NCBI GenBank assembly: GCA_029945945.1
Contig: JAQSDM010000005.1
Span: forward strand, 310,001 to 374,000
From: Algoriphagus sp.
Lineage (GTDB): Bacteria > Bacteroidota > Bacteroidia > Cytophagales > Cyclobacteriaceae
Length of the DNA: 64,000 nt
Direction of reading: 5' to 3'
Numbering within the stretch: the stretch's first letter is position 1; every line of letters starts with the position of its first letter. Shown in pieces: positions 9,003 through 19,600 of this stretch. A model generated the notes under the pieces. It made no database searches, was not told the DNA's origin, and saw only the letters and a list, made by a program, of their open reading frames with translations. The translations under genes and the position numbers were made by a program.

Positions 9003-10490
9003 TTGAAATCGAGAAACTTAAATTTTGACCTGAAGAAAAGTACCCGGATCGTAACAGGTTTGTTCTGCTTTTTATTTTTGGGTGTCTCGTTGGCTTTCCC
9101 TTCTTTTTTCAAAACTAAACTGGGAGAATGGACAGCTGAAATATTGGAGGTATTTGGTGGGTTCTATCTTTTTTTGGGATTTGCTGCGGTAGCCGTCATG
9201 GTGCTGATCGCCCTGAGCCCAATGGGAGGGAAGAAACTTGGAAAAGGAGAGCCTGAGTACAGTTGGTTTTCATGGATTGCGATGCTTTACAGCACAGGAA
9301 TGGGAGCCGGATTATTGCTGAGAGCGGTGCAGGAGCCGGTTTTTTATTTTACCAATCCGCCTCGGGAATCCAATTTATCCCCGGGAGATTTTGCACTCGA
9401 ATACACGTTCTTCCATTGGGGATTCACCCCGTGGGCTTTTTATGGGTTATTCGGATTGGTCATCGCATCCAATCTTTTTCATAAAGACAAAACTATTTTG
9501 AGTTCCTCTGTTCTTCCATCCCGATTCAGGGGATCGATTGGTGCGGTGGCAATGGATTCCCTGACGATAATTTGCACACTTTTGGGTGTGGTGGCTGCAG
9601 TCGGACTGGGAAGCAGGCAACTTCTGGATGCAGTTGGGTATTGGCTTGGGTGGGAAGCGATTTCTTCAGAGCAAGCGATTTTTCCTGTTTTGGTGATCTG
9701 CGCTTTGGCTACAGTTTCGGCGTATTCAGGAGTGAACAGGGGGATTAAGATTCTCTCAAATCTCAACATCGGACTAGCCTTAGCACTGATGGTTTTTACA
9801 TGGTATATCGGAAGCAGCGGGATAGTTTCGGGAGCTTTGATTCGATCTTTCGGGGGATACTTGTATGAGTTTATCCCGATGAGTCTGAACCTCAGCGGGA
9901 TGAAAGTATCGCATCAGTTTTTGACCGACTGGACGATTTTCTATTGGGCTTTTTGGCTGGCATGGGCACCATTTACCGGAGTTTTTATAGCCCGGATTTC
10001 TAAAGGAAGAACGGTACGGGCATTTGTGATCGGAACTATGCTCATTCCTTCTGTTGGGACTTTCCTCTGGTTTTCAGTTTTCGGGGCAAATGCCTTTGCG
10101 CTGATAGAAGCTGGATTAGTTACTGCTGAAAAATTCGAGTCTGTTTACAGCGCCATTTTTAATTTTTTCGCAGCATTTCCGCTGTCTCCTTTGAGCAATG
10201 CGGTCACCACTGTTTTGATTATCACTTTCCTGATCACCTCGGTAGACTCAGCGATTTTTGTATTGAGCATGTTTTCAGACGAAGGAAAAACGAATCCTTC
10301 CGGCAAAATCCGCATGTTTTGGGGGTTTTCAATTTCACTTTTTACCGTTGCTGTTATCCTCATAGGCAGAGACCAGCTTCTTGGCTCGGTCTCCCAGTTG
10401 CTGATCCTTTTTGCATTGCCTTTCAGCTTTCTTTTCGCCGGAATGGTGGGCTATTTTCTTTACAGGATAGTAAAGGAAAAGAATAATTGA
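9003..10490 (+). CDS. BCCT-family osmolyte (betaine/choline/carnitine) transporter
   Basis: 495 aa with about 12 membrane segments. Family signatures are present: GMGAGLLLRAVQEPV (about 99-113), corresponding to the BCCT glycine-rich segment, and WTIFYWAFWLAWAPF followed by FIARISKGRTVR, the most conserved stretch of the family. BCCT proteins import betaine, choline, carnitine or related trimethylammonium compounds by Na+ or H+ symport (family knowledge); the exact substrate is not readable here. The only start fitting the first membrane helix is the TTG at 9003; the next ATG would delete the first two helices. It stands alone with no choline-oxidation genes nearby, so uptake of a compatible solute is the likelier role. 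Confidence 0.9.
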   Translation: MKSRNLNFDLKKSTRIVTGLFCFLFLGVSLAFPSFFKTKLGEWTAEILEVFGGFYLFLGFAAVAVMVLIALSPMGGKKLGKGEPEYSWFSWIAMLYSTGMGAGLLLRAVQEPVFYFTNPPRESNLSPGDFALEYTFFHWGFTPWAFYGLFGLVIASNLFHKDKTILSSSVLPSRFRGSIGAVAMDSLTIICTLLGVVAAVGLGSRQLLDAVGYWLGWEAISSEQAIFPVLVICALATVSAYSGVNRGIKILSNLNIGLALALMVFTWYIGSSGIVSGALIRSFGGYLYEFIPMSLNLSGMKVSHQFLTDWTIFYWAFWLAWAPFTGVFIARISKGRTVRAFVIGTMLIPSVGTFLWFSVFGANAFALIEAGLVTAEKFESVYSAIFNFFAAFPLSPLSNAVTTVLIITFLITSVDSAIFVLSMFSDEGKTNPSGKIRMFWGFSISLFTVAVILIGRDQLLGSVSQLLILFALPFSFLFAGMVGYFLYRIVKEKNN

Positions 10491-10602
10491 GGAAGCAGCT
10501 TAGGAAGGGATGAATGGTCTTATCAAAAATGGATATCCGAATTTCTACTAATAAAGAAACGAATGCGTCATAGGATTATATAAACTTAATTCTTGAGGCC
10601 AC

Positions 10603-10630
10603 TTCGGTCTTCCGTCATCGGTCATCCAGC
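10603..10630 (-). repeat. Heptad repeat, 4 units, immediately 3' of the DUF3820 gene
   Basis: On the minus strand four in-phase 7-mers (GCTGGAT then GACCGAT, followed by GACGGAA and GACCGAA) begin one base after the TAA of the DUF3820 gene (10632-10634). Same heptad family and same orientation relative to the upstream gene as the array at 7061-7102. Confidence 0.75.
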
Positions 10631-10631
10631 C

Positions 10632-10856
10632 TTAAACCTTCCCGTATCTCCTTCGCAATTCCGCTAATATCCCTTCCAATCCGTTGAGTCGGATTTCATA
10701 GAGCGTGCTGAGCCACATTCCGAGTTTCCCTTCGGGAAATCCTTTTCCATGCAGCCAAACCAGATAATACTCCGGAATATCGCAGAGCAAGCGTCCTTTG
10801 TATTTGCCAAAAGGCATTGTTTTGGTTACCAGATCGATTAGGATTTCTTTGTCCAT
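10632..10856 (-). CDS. DUF3820 family small protein
   Basis: 74 aa. The sequence MPFGKYKGRLLCDIPEYYL, then WLHGKGFPEGKLG, matches the DUF3820 family (small bacterial proteins of about 70 residues sometimes called putative quorum-sensing-regulated virulence factors). The fold resembles a nucleic-acid-processing accessory domain, but the function is not established. The ATG at 10856 gives the family's usual length. It lies 36 bp downstream of the DUF1501 gene on the same strand and may be co-transcribed with it. Confidence 0.85.
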   Translation of the reverse strand: MDKEILIDLVTKTMPFGKYKGRLLCDIPEYYLVWLHGKGFPEGKLGMWLSTLYEIRLNGLEGILAELRRRYGKV

Positions 10857-10892
10857 CGGTGAAATTAAGGAAACAGAATCAAAGAATTCTGA

Positions 10893-12317
10893 TCAAACCA
10901 ACAGTCCAGGCTCCACCTTGCCGTGTCCATCCGGAGTCGTGTAGAAGGGGCGCTTTTCAATTTCATAATTCTTGTCCGGGGGGATGCCCAAAGCATGGTA
11001 AACCGTCTGATGAATGCTGTCGATTTTGATTGGGTTTTCGATGGTTTTGCAGGGGCGTTCGTCAGCTGTTTTTCCAAAAACATGCCCTCGTTTGACTCCT
11101 CCTCCAAACATCAGCATGGAGCAACCATCCGTAAAATGGCGATGCATCCCGTAGTTTTTCATGTCTTCGATGATATCCGGAACCTGAACCTGATCCTGAA
11201 CTTTCAGATCCGGTCTTCCTTCGGTCAGCATATCCCGGCTGAACTCACTCGCTACAATGACTATGGTCCTGTCGAGTTTTCCACTTGCATCCAAATCTGA
11301 GATCAGCTGCGCAATCGGAGAATCGATCATTTTCTTCATATCCTTCAATCGGGTATTCCCATTGTCATGGGTATCCCAACCGAAAAATGGCTCGTATTCA
11401 GTCGTTACCGTGATGTATCTGGCACCCTGATCGACCAGCCTTTTGGCCAGCAGACAACCCAGACCAAACTTCCCGGTGTTGTACTTGTCGTAGCTTTCTT
11501 TGGGTTCCTGACTCAGATCAAATGCTTTTGCCTCCGGAGAATTCAATAGGATATAAGCCTGCTCCATGGATCTCTTGAGAGATTCCTTCTGGTAATCGGA
11601 TCCAAATTCACCCATTGGACTTGCAGAAATCAGGTCCTGGTAAAGTTTGTTTCTGGATTCAAAGCGCTTGGTGTCCATCCCGATTGGTGGGCGCACGCTG
11701 TCCAAACCGGCAGTCGGGTCTGGAATCAGGAACGGACCGTTTTCACTTCCGAGGAATCCGGCACTGTGAAAAGCTTTCAATTCTTCACCTTCTCCCACAG
11801 TAAATCGCTGGCCGATATTGATAAAAGGAGGGATGACAGGATTTAGAGGGCCTTTTTCCTTGGCGATCCAAGAACCTAAATGCGGAACAACCACAGATTG
11901 TGGCGGTTCGTAGCAGGTATGAAAATGATATTGGTGACGGGTGTGAAGGATATGCCCCAGATCTGCTGCCACATAAGATCGGATCAAGGTTCCTTTGTCC
12001 ATGATCTTGCCAATGGATTCCAGTCCTTCGGAAAAGTGAATTCCATCCAACACAGTTGGAACCGAGGGGAAGGTGCTCAGAACTTCTTTCGACTCCATTC
12101 CCTTGCGGAAAGGAGTGAATCTCTTTGGGTCAAAAGTCTCGGTATGAGCCATTCCTCCGGCCATGAAAAGCAGGATGACTGAATCCGCCGTTGAAGGCAT
12201 TTGGGGAGTTCCGCAGGAAGAAAGTAAACCCGACATCGGAGCACCCATTGCCATGCTTGCAATCGCAGCCGCACTTGTCTTCTTCAAAAAATCTCTTCGG
12301 TTCAGTTGATATTTCAT
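10893..12317 (-). CDS. DUF1501 domain protein with Tat signal
   Basis: 474 aa. The N-terminus carries a twin-arginine signal (NRRDFLKK) followed by a hydrophobic Ala-rich stretch ending near a Cys (GLLSSCG), so export by Tat, possibly as a lipoprotein, is expected. The rest matches DUF1501, a sulfatase/alkaline-phosphatase-like fold: FMAGGMAHTETFDPK near the start, GWDTHDNG in the middle, VASEFSRD and MFGGGVKRGHVFGKT in the C-terminal half. DUF1501 genes are almost always paired with a DUF1549/DUF1553 gene, as here (91 bp upstream on the same strand). The molecular function is unproven. Confidence 0.9.
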   Translation of the reverse strand: MKYQLNRRDFLKKTSAAAIASMAMGAPMSGLLSSCGTPQMPSTADSVILLFMAGGMAHTETFDPKRFTPFRKGMESKEVLSTFPSVPTVLDGIHFSEGLESIGKIMDKGTLIRSYVAADLGHILHTRHQYHFHTCYEPPQSVVVPHLGSWIAKEKGPLNPVIPPFINIGQRFTVGEGEELKAFHSAGFLGSENGPFLIPDPTAGLDSVRPPIGMDTKRFESRNKLYQDLISASPMGEFGSDYQKESLKRSMEQAYILLNSPEAKAFDLSQEPKESYDKYNTGKFGLGCLLAKRLVDQGARYITVTTEYEPFFGWDTHDNGNTRLKDMKKMIDSPIAQLISDLDASGKLDRTIVIVASEFSRDMLTEGRPDLKVQDQVQVPDIIEDMKNYGMHRHFTDGCSMLMFGGGVKRGHVFGKTADERPCKTIENPIKIDSIHQTVYHALGIPPDKNYEIEKRPFYTTPDGHGKVEPGLLV

Positions 12318-12362
12318 GGTATTCAGGACTTAATTTAACTCTTCATTTTAACACGATTCAAA

Positions 12363-12411
12363 TCTCCCATGTTCCAAAAACCATGGACTATGATCTATAA
12401 ACCATGGACTA
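12363..12411 (-). repeat. Heptad repeat, 7 units, starting at a stop codon
   Basis: On the minus strand seven consecutive in-phase 7-mers fit T(A/G)GNNN(A/T), for example TAGTCCA, which occurs twice, and TGGTTTA. The first unit begins exactly with the TAG stop codon of the DUF1549/DUF1553 gene, so the array fills the space before the DUF1501 gene in the same transcript. Confidence 0.7.
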
Positions 12412-14922
12412 ATAAACCATCTGGAACTCCGGAAGCAGTAAAACCGCCCAGAAGAAATCCTGAATTTGGTCAGCCCCCGGGTTTTGACCCAAAGCAGCTT
12501 TTGCAATTTCCAACTCTTTTGGACTTGGTTTCCGGTTCAGTGCTTTTTCATACCATTCCTGAGTGAGTTGATCAGTCTGAGGATAATTCGCTTTCCATTT
12601 TTCCGCCCCATTTTTCAGAGCAGTATTCAATCGTTCTCCATTGGTGAGTTCCAACGCCTGAAGCAAACTCGCCTGAGAATCACGGCTTGTTGATACAATT
12701 TCCCGGTTTGGACGGCCCAAAGCAGTCAGAAAAGGATTGTTCGCTACCAAGGAAGCCCGCGCAAAAGAAGGTGCCTGAACTTCCTCAGGAAGGAGTTCGT
12801 AAGGCCTGTATTTTCTTTCTGTTGAGTCAAAAAGCGGATAAATCATTTGGCTGACCGCGTCCGAAAATTGCTCGGCAGTCATCCTTCTTCTGATCAATCC
12901 TTTGAATTGGAAATCATCCGCAATCAGTTTATCCGCGGATTCAATGCTCACAGATTGTGACTGATAGATATTGGAAGAGGCGATCAGAAATACTAATCGC
13001 TTGAGATCATAGCCATTTTCGACAAAATCTACAGCCAGCCAATCCAGCAAATCCTGGCTCCAGGGGAGGTTATCCATTTCATCAACCGGCTCCACGATTC
13101 CTCTACCCATCATTTGCTTCCAAACACGGTTCACGATTGTTCGGTACATTCTTCCATTTGCCGGCTGCACGAGGCGGTCAGCGAGCTGACGAAGTTTCTC
13201 TGCCCGGGTAGCTGCACTGTCGATGTCACCAAGTTCTTCCCAGAGAATTTTGGTTTTGGCCATGGTGCCGGTAGGCTGTTCGCATCGGCTGACTTCCAGC
13301 GTAGAGTCAGCGAATACATTGGCAAAAGCATACGCTTCCTCTAATTTCCAATCACTGACAAAACTGTCGTGGCAGGAGGCACATTTCAGATTGAGACCCA
13401 GAATGACTTGTCCAACATTTTGCGCGGCCTGCATTTCGGTGCGTTGGCTGGCGTTCACAGTTCCTCTCCAGCGGATCCCTTCGATAAAGCCTTTGGACTT
13501 GTCATCCGGATTCAAAAGTTGTTTGACAAACTGATCGTACGGCTTATTGTCGCGGATAGAAGTGTACAACCAGTCGGTAATATTGAAGCGTCCGTTGGTA
13601 ATATAACCGGTCCCGGTGTAGTCATTTCGAAGGGCATCGTTCCAGAAAGTGAGCCAATGAGTTGCATAATCATCTGTTCTGTTTAATAGATTTTGAAGCC
13701 AAATTTCTCGCTTGTCCGGTCTTGTATCTTTCGAAAAGGCTTCCTGTTCTTCAGGACTCGGAATCAGCCCGATTACATCCAGATAGATTCTTCTGAGATA
13801 AGTCCTGTCATCTGTTTTGGCTTGCCAGGTAAGCTTATTTTCCTTGAAATATTCATTGACCCAGAGATCAACCGGGTTGCTCATTCCTGCGGTTGCTCGG
13901 GGAAGTGTTGGTTTTCTTGGAGCCAATTCCGCAACGCGGTAGACAGATTGCTGTGCTGCGCCATCCGGCCAGGGAGCACCCTTGGCGATCCAAAGTTCCA
14001 GTAATTGTTTTTCAGAATCAGTTAGCAATTTTCCTTTGGAAGGCATCACATCTTTATGACCTTTTCGCAGGTTGATGCGACGGATGAGCTCACTTTCAGC
14101 CGGGTTTCCAGGAATCAAAATCTCACCCGATTCTCCGCCTGCAAAGACAAACTCTTTCTCATCGAGTCTCAATTCGCCTTCGATTTTTGCTCCGCTATGG
14201 CATTTGTAGCAGTTGTGTGCGAGGACCATTCTTACCTCACCAATGAGTTTCATCTCTTCTTCAGGACCAAGTTCGGCCTGGTAGACGGCGAGGTTTATGG
14301 GAGAACTCGGAGGATTTCCCAAGTCTTCCAAAGAGCTTTCCCAGGGGAGAATTTCGGTAAGAAAATCCTCTCCATGTGTCAAGGAGGCACCAAAATGGCC
14401 GGAAACCGAAACACCCAAAGAGGCGATGAAAAGGGAGGTCCGATAAATCAAAACCTGCTTTGATTTTTGTTTTTTTGTGACTTTCTGTAAGAAGAACAGA
14501 ACCAGCAAACTCAGAACTGCTGTCGCTATTCCAACTTGCTGATGCAAGTCCAGGAGTTCGCCCTCGATGGCATCTGAATCTGCCAGAAGCCAGCCAAAAA
14601 TGGCCGCAAATACAGCACTAATTGCTCCAATCAGGACAAGAAGCTGTATTGCCGGGCGGAATTTGGAATTATATTTTTTGAGAGTAAAAAGCTCAAGCAC
14701 CGCTGCAAAAACCAGCAAGGCAATCGGGAAATGGACGATCATCGGATGAAGCCTTCCCAAAAAATGCCAAAGCCAGAAGACGGTTTCATCAGTGGAAGTA
14801 GTCACCTCCTGTGCCAGTACAGTATAAAAAGGAATCATTACACACAAAGCTGTTAGAATGGATTTCTCAGGGAGAGAAGACTTTCCTGAACTAACATGGC
14901 TTGATTTCTTTTTGAAATTCAT
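12409..14922 (-). CDS. DUF2231-cytochrome c-DUF1549-DUF1553 membrane protein
   Basis: 837 aa. Order of parts: about four to five N-terminal membrane segments including the DUF2231-like LHPMIVHFPIALLVF (about 58-73); a planctomycete-type cytochrome c motif C-Y-K-C-H (238-242); a Trp-containing linker; DUF1549 (about 345-560), which contains a second heme-type motif CASCH; and DUF1553 (about 590-800). The pair with DUF1501 is best known in Planctomycetes but also occurs in Bacteroidota. A role in extracytoplasmic redox-linked degradation is inferred from the haem motifs; no substrate is proven. Likely first gene of an operon with the DUF1501 gene. Confidence 0.9.
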   Translation of the reverse strand: MNFKKKSSHVSSGKSSLPEKSILTALCVMIPFYTVLAQEVTTSTDETVFWLWHFLGRLHPMIVHFPIALLVFAAVLELFTLKKYNSKFRPAIQLLVLIGAISAVFAAIFGWLLADSDAIEGELLDLHQQVGIATAVLSLLVLFFLQKVTKKQKSKQVLIYRTSLFIASLGVSVSGHFGASLTHGEDFLTEILPWESSLEDLGNPPSSPINLAVYQAELGPEEEMKLIGEVRMVLAHNCYKCHSGAKIEGELRLDEKEFVFAGGESGEILIPGNPAESELIRRINLRKGHKDVMPSKGKLLTDSEKQLLELWIAKGAPWPDGAAQQSVYRVAELAPRKPTLPRATAGMSNPVDLWVNEYFKENKLTWQAKTDDRTYLRRIYLDVIGLIPSPEEQEAFSKDTRPDKREIWLQNLLNRTDDYATHWLTFWNDALRNDYTGTGYITNGRFNITDWLYTSIRDNKPYDQFVKQLLNPDDKSKGFIEGIRWRGTVNASQRTEMQAAQNVGQVILGLNLKCASCHDSFVSDWKLEEAYAFANVFADSTLEVSRCEQPTGTMAKTKILWEELGDIDSAATRAEKLRQLADRLVQPANGRMYRTIVNRVWKQMMGRGIVEPVDEMDNLPWSQDLLDWLAVDFVENGYDLKRLVFLIASSNIYQSQSVSIESADKLIADDFQFKGLIRRRMTAEQFSDAVSQMIYPLFDSTERKYRPYELLPEEVQAPSFARASLVANNPFLTALGRPNREIVSTSRDSQASLLQALELTNGERLNTALKNGAEKWKANYPQTDQLTQEWYEKALNRKPSPKELEIAKAALGQNPGADQIQDFFWAVLLLPEFQMVY

Positions 14923-15128
14923 CTCTTAAGATGTTTATTTTTCTAAAATGAAATGATTATCCGAGATTCTCACAGGTGAGCAAATTAATAAACCGAATTT
15001 TCAGTTGAAAATCGCATCTGTAGATGAAGGCTTTGAGCACTTGAAATTGCAGTTTTGCCTTGATATTTTTTTGTCACTCCTTTGAAAACCTACGGATAAT
15101 CATATTGAATTAACTTTCTCGAATGGTA

Positions 15129-16634
15129 TTAATAACCTGGGTTTTGTCCTATTGAAGGGTTGATCCGGATTTGATCTGCAGGAATAGGGAAGAGTACCTG
15201 ATATTCTTCAAAGGTGTAATCATCGGGAGAGAATGGTATACCTCCTCTGCTGGTAGTAGGTTTTGCCCTTTCACCTTGTCCGTGTTTAACCAAAAGTGCT
15301 TTCATTTGAGCAGGATTCAATGTTCTCTTAAGATCAAACCATCTGTGGTTTTCAAATGCGAGTTCAATTCTTCTTTCCTTCATCAACACTTCCCTGAATT
15401 GGTCCTTCGTGAGTCCACTGAGTGGAGCAAGTCTTGCACGTACCCTGATTGAATTCAGGTATTCATAAGCTTCGGCAGTTGGACCGCCTTGTTCATTGAT
15501 TGATTCGGCGAGCATAAGCAACACGTCTGAGTACCGAAGGATCGGCCAGTTGTCATTGGTGACACCGCGGATGGAGTGTGGATTATTGTATTTGTTAATG
15601 AAAGGGACTGGGACCCAGCTTCCATTATTTGCGGTGTAACCTTCTTGAAGCGAGACCGACTTCCTGGCATCCCCGGCTTCGTAAAGTGCAATAATTTCAT
15701 TGGATGGAGTATTCCATCCTGCGCCTTCTTGTCCTGGGAATTTGATTACTGCTCCCTGGGAGGCAAGTGGTGCAAAGGTGTAAATAAAGGAACTGTGAAC
15801 GCCAAATGTGTTTTCTCCCTGGTATTGGAGATCCCAGATTGATTCCTTATGGTTTTTGTTCTCTGGCTTAAACACATCAGCATAGTTGGGGAGGAGTCCA
15901 TATCCAAGAGTCAAAACAGGTTTTAAAATATTGACTGCCTCTGCATATTCCTTACGCTGTAATCTTACTCTTCCAAGTATTCCATGCGCTGCACCTTTGG
16001 TAATCCTTCCCACCTGATTGGCAGGATAAGAAGCCGGAAGAAGATTCGCTGCCTCGGTTAAGTCTGAAATTATTAATTTATAGACTTCTTCCTGTGGGCT
16101 TCTTGTCAATTGAAAAGCCTCACTCGGAGTTTTAATCGGAGCCGTTACAATGATTACATCGCCAAATAGCCTCACCAAATCAAAGTACAAATAGGCTCTT
16201 ATTACCTTGAGCTCTCCTTCAGCACGATCCATTGTAGCCTGACTTGCAGTGGATGTTTTCAGGTTTTCCAAGGTGGTGTTTACGTTCACCAAAATATTGT
16301 AAGTGTTGTTGTAAAGGGATGCAAAATTGGGAGTTCCTGCATTGTATTGCCAGTATTCGATTGCTTCCAAAGCAGGACCTTGTCCTCGGTTACCCACATT
16401 AAAATGAAGTGTGGTATTGTCACTGATGAACTCTGTGTATTGCCAATGGTTGTTGAAGTAAGTCCTCAAAAGTCCATAGATTCCCGTTACTGCCTGATTT
16501 ACATCTTGGTCAGTTTGGTAAAAGGTATTGGAAACGATGACTGTAGGGTCTGTTTTGTCAAGGAAATCCTCTCCGCAGGAGCCGAGTCCGAAGGATAAGA
16601 TCAAGGCCTGTATATAAATTGTTATCTTTTTCAT
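15129..16634 (-). CDS. SusD/RagB-family glycan-binding lipoprotein
   Basis: 501 aa from the ATG at 16632-16634, chosen because it begins a lipoprotein signal (MKKITIYIQALILSFGLGSC, lipid-modified Cys20); the open frame extends further 5' without a signal. The mature start GEDFLDKTDP is typical of SusD proteins, and the C-terminal part has the family pattern RVRARLAPL ... MKERRIELAFENHRWFDLKR ending in PIPADQIRINPSIGQNPGY. SusD-like proteins form the lid of SusC transporters at the outer membrane and capture oligosaccharides. The gene follows susC by 13 bp on the same strand, so they form one operon. Confidence 0.96.
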   Translation of the reverse strand: MKKITIYIQALILSFGLGSCGEDFLDKTDPTVIVSNTFYQTDQDVNQAVTGIYGLLRTYFNNHWQYTEFISDNTTLHFNVGNRGQGPALEAIEYWQYNAGTPNFASLYNNTYNILVNVNTTLENLKTSTASQATMDRAEGELKVIRAYLYFDLVRLFGDVIIVTAPIKTPSEAFQLTRSPQEEVYKLIISDLTEAANLLPASYPANQVGRITKGAAHGILGRVRLQRKEYAEAVNILKPVLTLGYGLLPNYADVFKPENKNHKESIWDLQYQGENTFGVHSSFIYTFAPLASQGAVIKFPGQEGAGWNTPSNEIIALYEAGDARKSVSLQEGYTANNGSWVPVPFINKYNNPHSIRGVTNDNWPILRYSDVLLMLAESINEQGGPTAEAYEYLNSIRVRARLAPLSGLTKDQFREVLMKERRIELAFENHRWFDLKRTLNPAQMKALLVKHGQGERAKPTTSRGGIPFSPDDYTFEEYQVLFPIPADQIRINPSIGQNPGY

Positions 16635-16647
16635 GTTGTGTTCCTGA

Positions 16648-19600
16648 TTAAAAATTAATGGTTGCTCCAAATGTGAATGTTCTTGGTATTGGATAGGCCT
16701 CGTCATCAGATCCGATATTTACTCCGCCTCTTGCGTTGACATCGGGATTGGTTCCAGGGTAATCTGTGAACAGGAATAAATTCTCTCCGCTGAAGAAAAC
16801 TCTTGCAGGAAATTTGAAAATATTCTCCGGTATGGAATAACCAAAGGTTATGTTTCTCAGCCAAACATGAGTAGCATCATATATGTATCTTGAGCTTGCT
16901 TCTCTTTCCCATTTCCAGGTATTTGAGGTTGGAATTATTCCATCTCCCGGCATATCTGCAGATCTGAAACGATCGGTAGCAGCAGCCTGTAGGATATTAA
17001 ACACTCCATCCATATTCAAGGTAGTGGCTTCAATATTTCTCATCATGTCATAATTAAATGCACCGTTGAATAGGATATTGAAATCAAAAGCTCCCACATC
17101 TCCACCTAAAGTCCAGCCTAGAATCATGGCAGGATGAGGGTTTCCTATTTCGACCATGTCTCGATTATCATATGAAATTACTCCGTCTCCGTTCGCATCA
17201 AAGTGTTTGTACACCCCGGGGATTGCGCCGTCTTGGGTTGGTGAATTCTTAACCTCCTCATCAGTTTGGAACATTCCTATCTTCTTGTATCCAAAAAGCA
17301 TTGACATTGGTCTTCCTACTACGGATCTATTATATGTTCCGTAGAAACCACCACTCAAAATGGCATCAGCATCTCCTCTTAATTCGAGAACCTCATTTCT
17401 GTTAAATGAAAGGTTTAGATTAGTTCGAAGGTTTACTTTACTAATCTTGGTTCGGAAATCCAAACTAAGTTCAATACCTGTATTTTTTACCTTCCCTACA
17501 TTACCCAATGCTGAAGTAAAACCGGATGCAGCAGGTATCTCTACCGAAAGTAACATGTCATTGGTGAGACGATTGTAATATTCAGCAGTTAAGACCAATT
17601 TGTTGTCGAACATGGCAAAGTCTAATCCGATATCAGTTTGCTGAGATTGCTCCCAACCCAAATCACTGTTGGCGAAGTTAGAAAGCGTGACGCCATTGAC
17701 GATAGTTCCTCCCAATACATAGTTGGAAGCTCTCATCAAGCTAAGGCTGGAATAGTTACCGATGGCGTTATTTCCAGTAATACCCCAGCTACCTCTTAGT
17801 TTCAGATCAGTGATCCAATTCGTCTTTGGAAAGAAGGCTTCCTCAGAAATTCTCCATCCGGCAGAGAATGCCGGGAAATTTCCATACTTATTATTGGCTC
17901 CAAATCGGGAGCTTCCTTCTCTTCGAAATGAGGCGGAGAATAGGTATCTGTCATCATAACCGTAGTTTGCTCTTGCCATATATGCCAAAAGACTCCAGCC
18001 AAATTCGCCGGAAGTGGAAGTGGTTCGGGTTGCTGCAGCGAGGAATCTGGTCTGATCACTGGCAAAACCATTCCCGTTTCCTTGAAGAAATCTGGTGTCT
18101 TCCTCCTGTACTGAGAAGCCCAAAAGTCCGTCAATTCTGTGCTTATCTATCGCTTTACTGTAGGTTAGCAACTGATCTGCACCGATATTCAGAGTTTCCT
18201 GAGTTCTTTGAACCAGAGTGGCTTCTCTTGGAGGGGCCTGATTGAATCCGGCTCCTGGGAGAGTGGATGGCCTGAATTCTTGCTGGTCAGTTCCTAAAAT
18301 GGTAGCGTTTATAGCAGACCGGAATTTGAAGTTTTTCAAAAAGCTAAATTCTATAAATCCACTGGCCAATACATTGTTAGTAGTGAGTTTTCGGGTCATT
18401 TCATGCAATTCTTGTACTACGTTAGCAGTTCCAAAAATTCCATTTGTACCTCCTATGTAGGAATTGAACGAGCCGTCTTCCTTATATACAGGATAGCGAG
18501 GATCAGCCCAAAGCGCTCTACCGATAATTGCATCTCGTCCACTGGTAGGGGCATAGTTTTCTTTGCCATGGGAGGCACTCAGATTCAAGCCCATCGTAAT
18601 AAAATCATTGACCTTACCGTCAACATTTGCCCGGAGATTGAACCTTTCAAAGTCAGTTTTGATCACTGCACCTTCCTGTTTTACATAGCCGACGGAAACC
18701 AAAGAACGAATGTTGCCTTTTCCTGCTGTCATTGTGGCATTGTAATTTTGGAACTTGGCGTTTTGGTTCATGATCTCCTCGAACCAGTCCGTATTATATT
18801 GGGTTTGCTCGGGAAATCGGAATTCTAAAGGGACTTCACTCAAAGCTGGTTCTCTTTTTTCAAAGTATCTGATCTTGTCCTCGAAGCTTTCCTTTTTGAA
18901 AGTGGCAAACTCCACTCCATTCATCATTTTGGTTCTTCTGTTGTCAGGCACATTGGTAAAACCTGAATTGGCAAAAAATTCAAATCCAACTTTCCCTTCC
19001 TTGGCGTTTTTGGTAGTGATCAAGACAACACCGTTTGATCCTCTGGCACCATAGATTGCGGTGGAGGCGGCGTCTTTCAATACTGTAATACTTGCAATAT
19101 CAGCTGGGTTGATATTTTGACCCAAAGAGTTTCCTATGGGGAATCCATCGACAACAAACAAAGGTGAACTACCTGCTCCTAAAGAACCCAAACCACGGAT
19201 GGTGATTTGCATTTCTTCACCTGGGCGTCCGGATTGCTGACGTACCTGCACGCCGGCTGCCTGTCCTTGAAGGAGTCTGGAGACGTTCGTAGTAGGGACA
19301 TTGCCAATTGCCTCCATATCAATAACAGAGACTGCAGAAGTGATGTCTGCTTTTCGCTGAGATCCATAGCCAACTACCACTACTTCATTCAGATCGGCTG
19401 TCGAAAGCGAGAGCTGTATATCATACAACGTCTGGCCTGACTGAACAGCAATTTCACTTTGGGTAAATCCGATGAAACTAATAACTAAAAATTCACCAGA
19501 TGCAGCTTGAATAGAAAAATCTCCATCCGAACCTGTAATAGTTGCCCTGTTCGTTCCTTTGACCAATACAGTCGCTCCGGGTAGTGGTTGCTGGTCGTCG

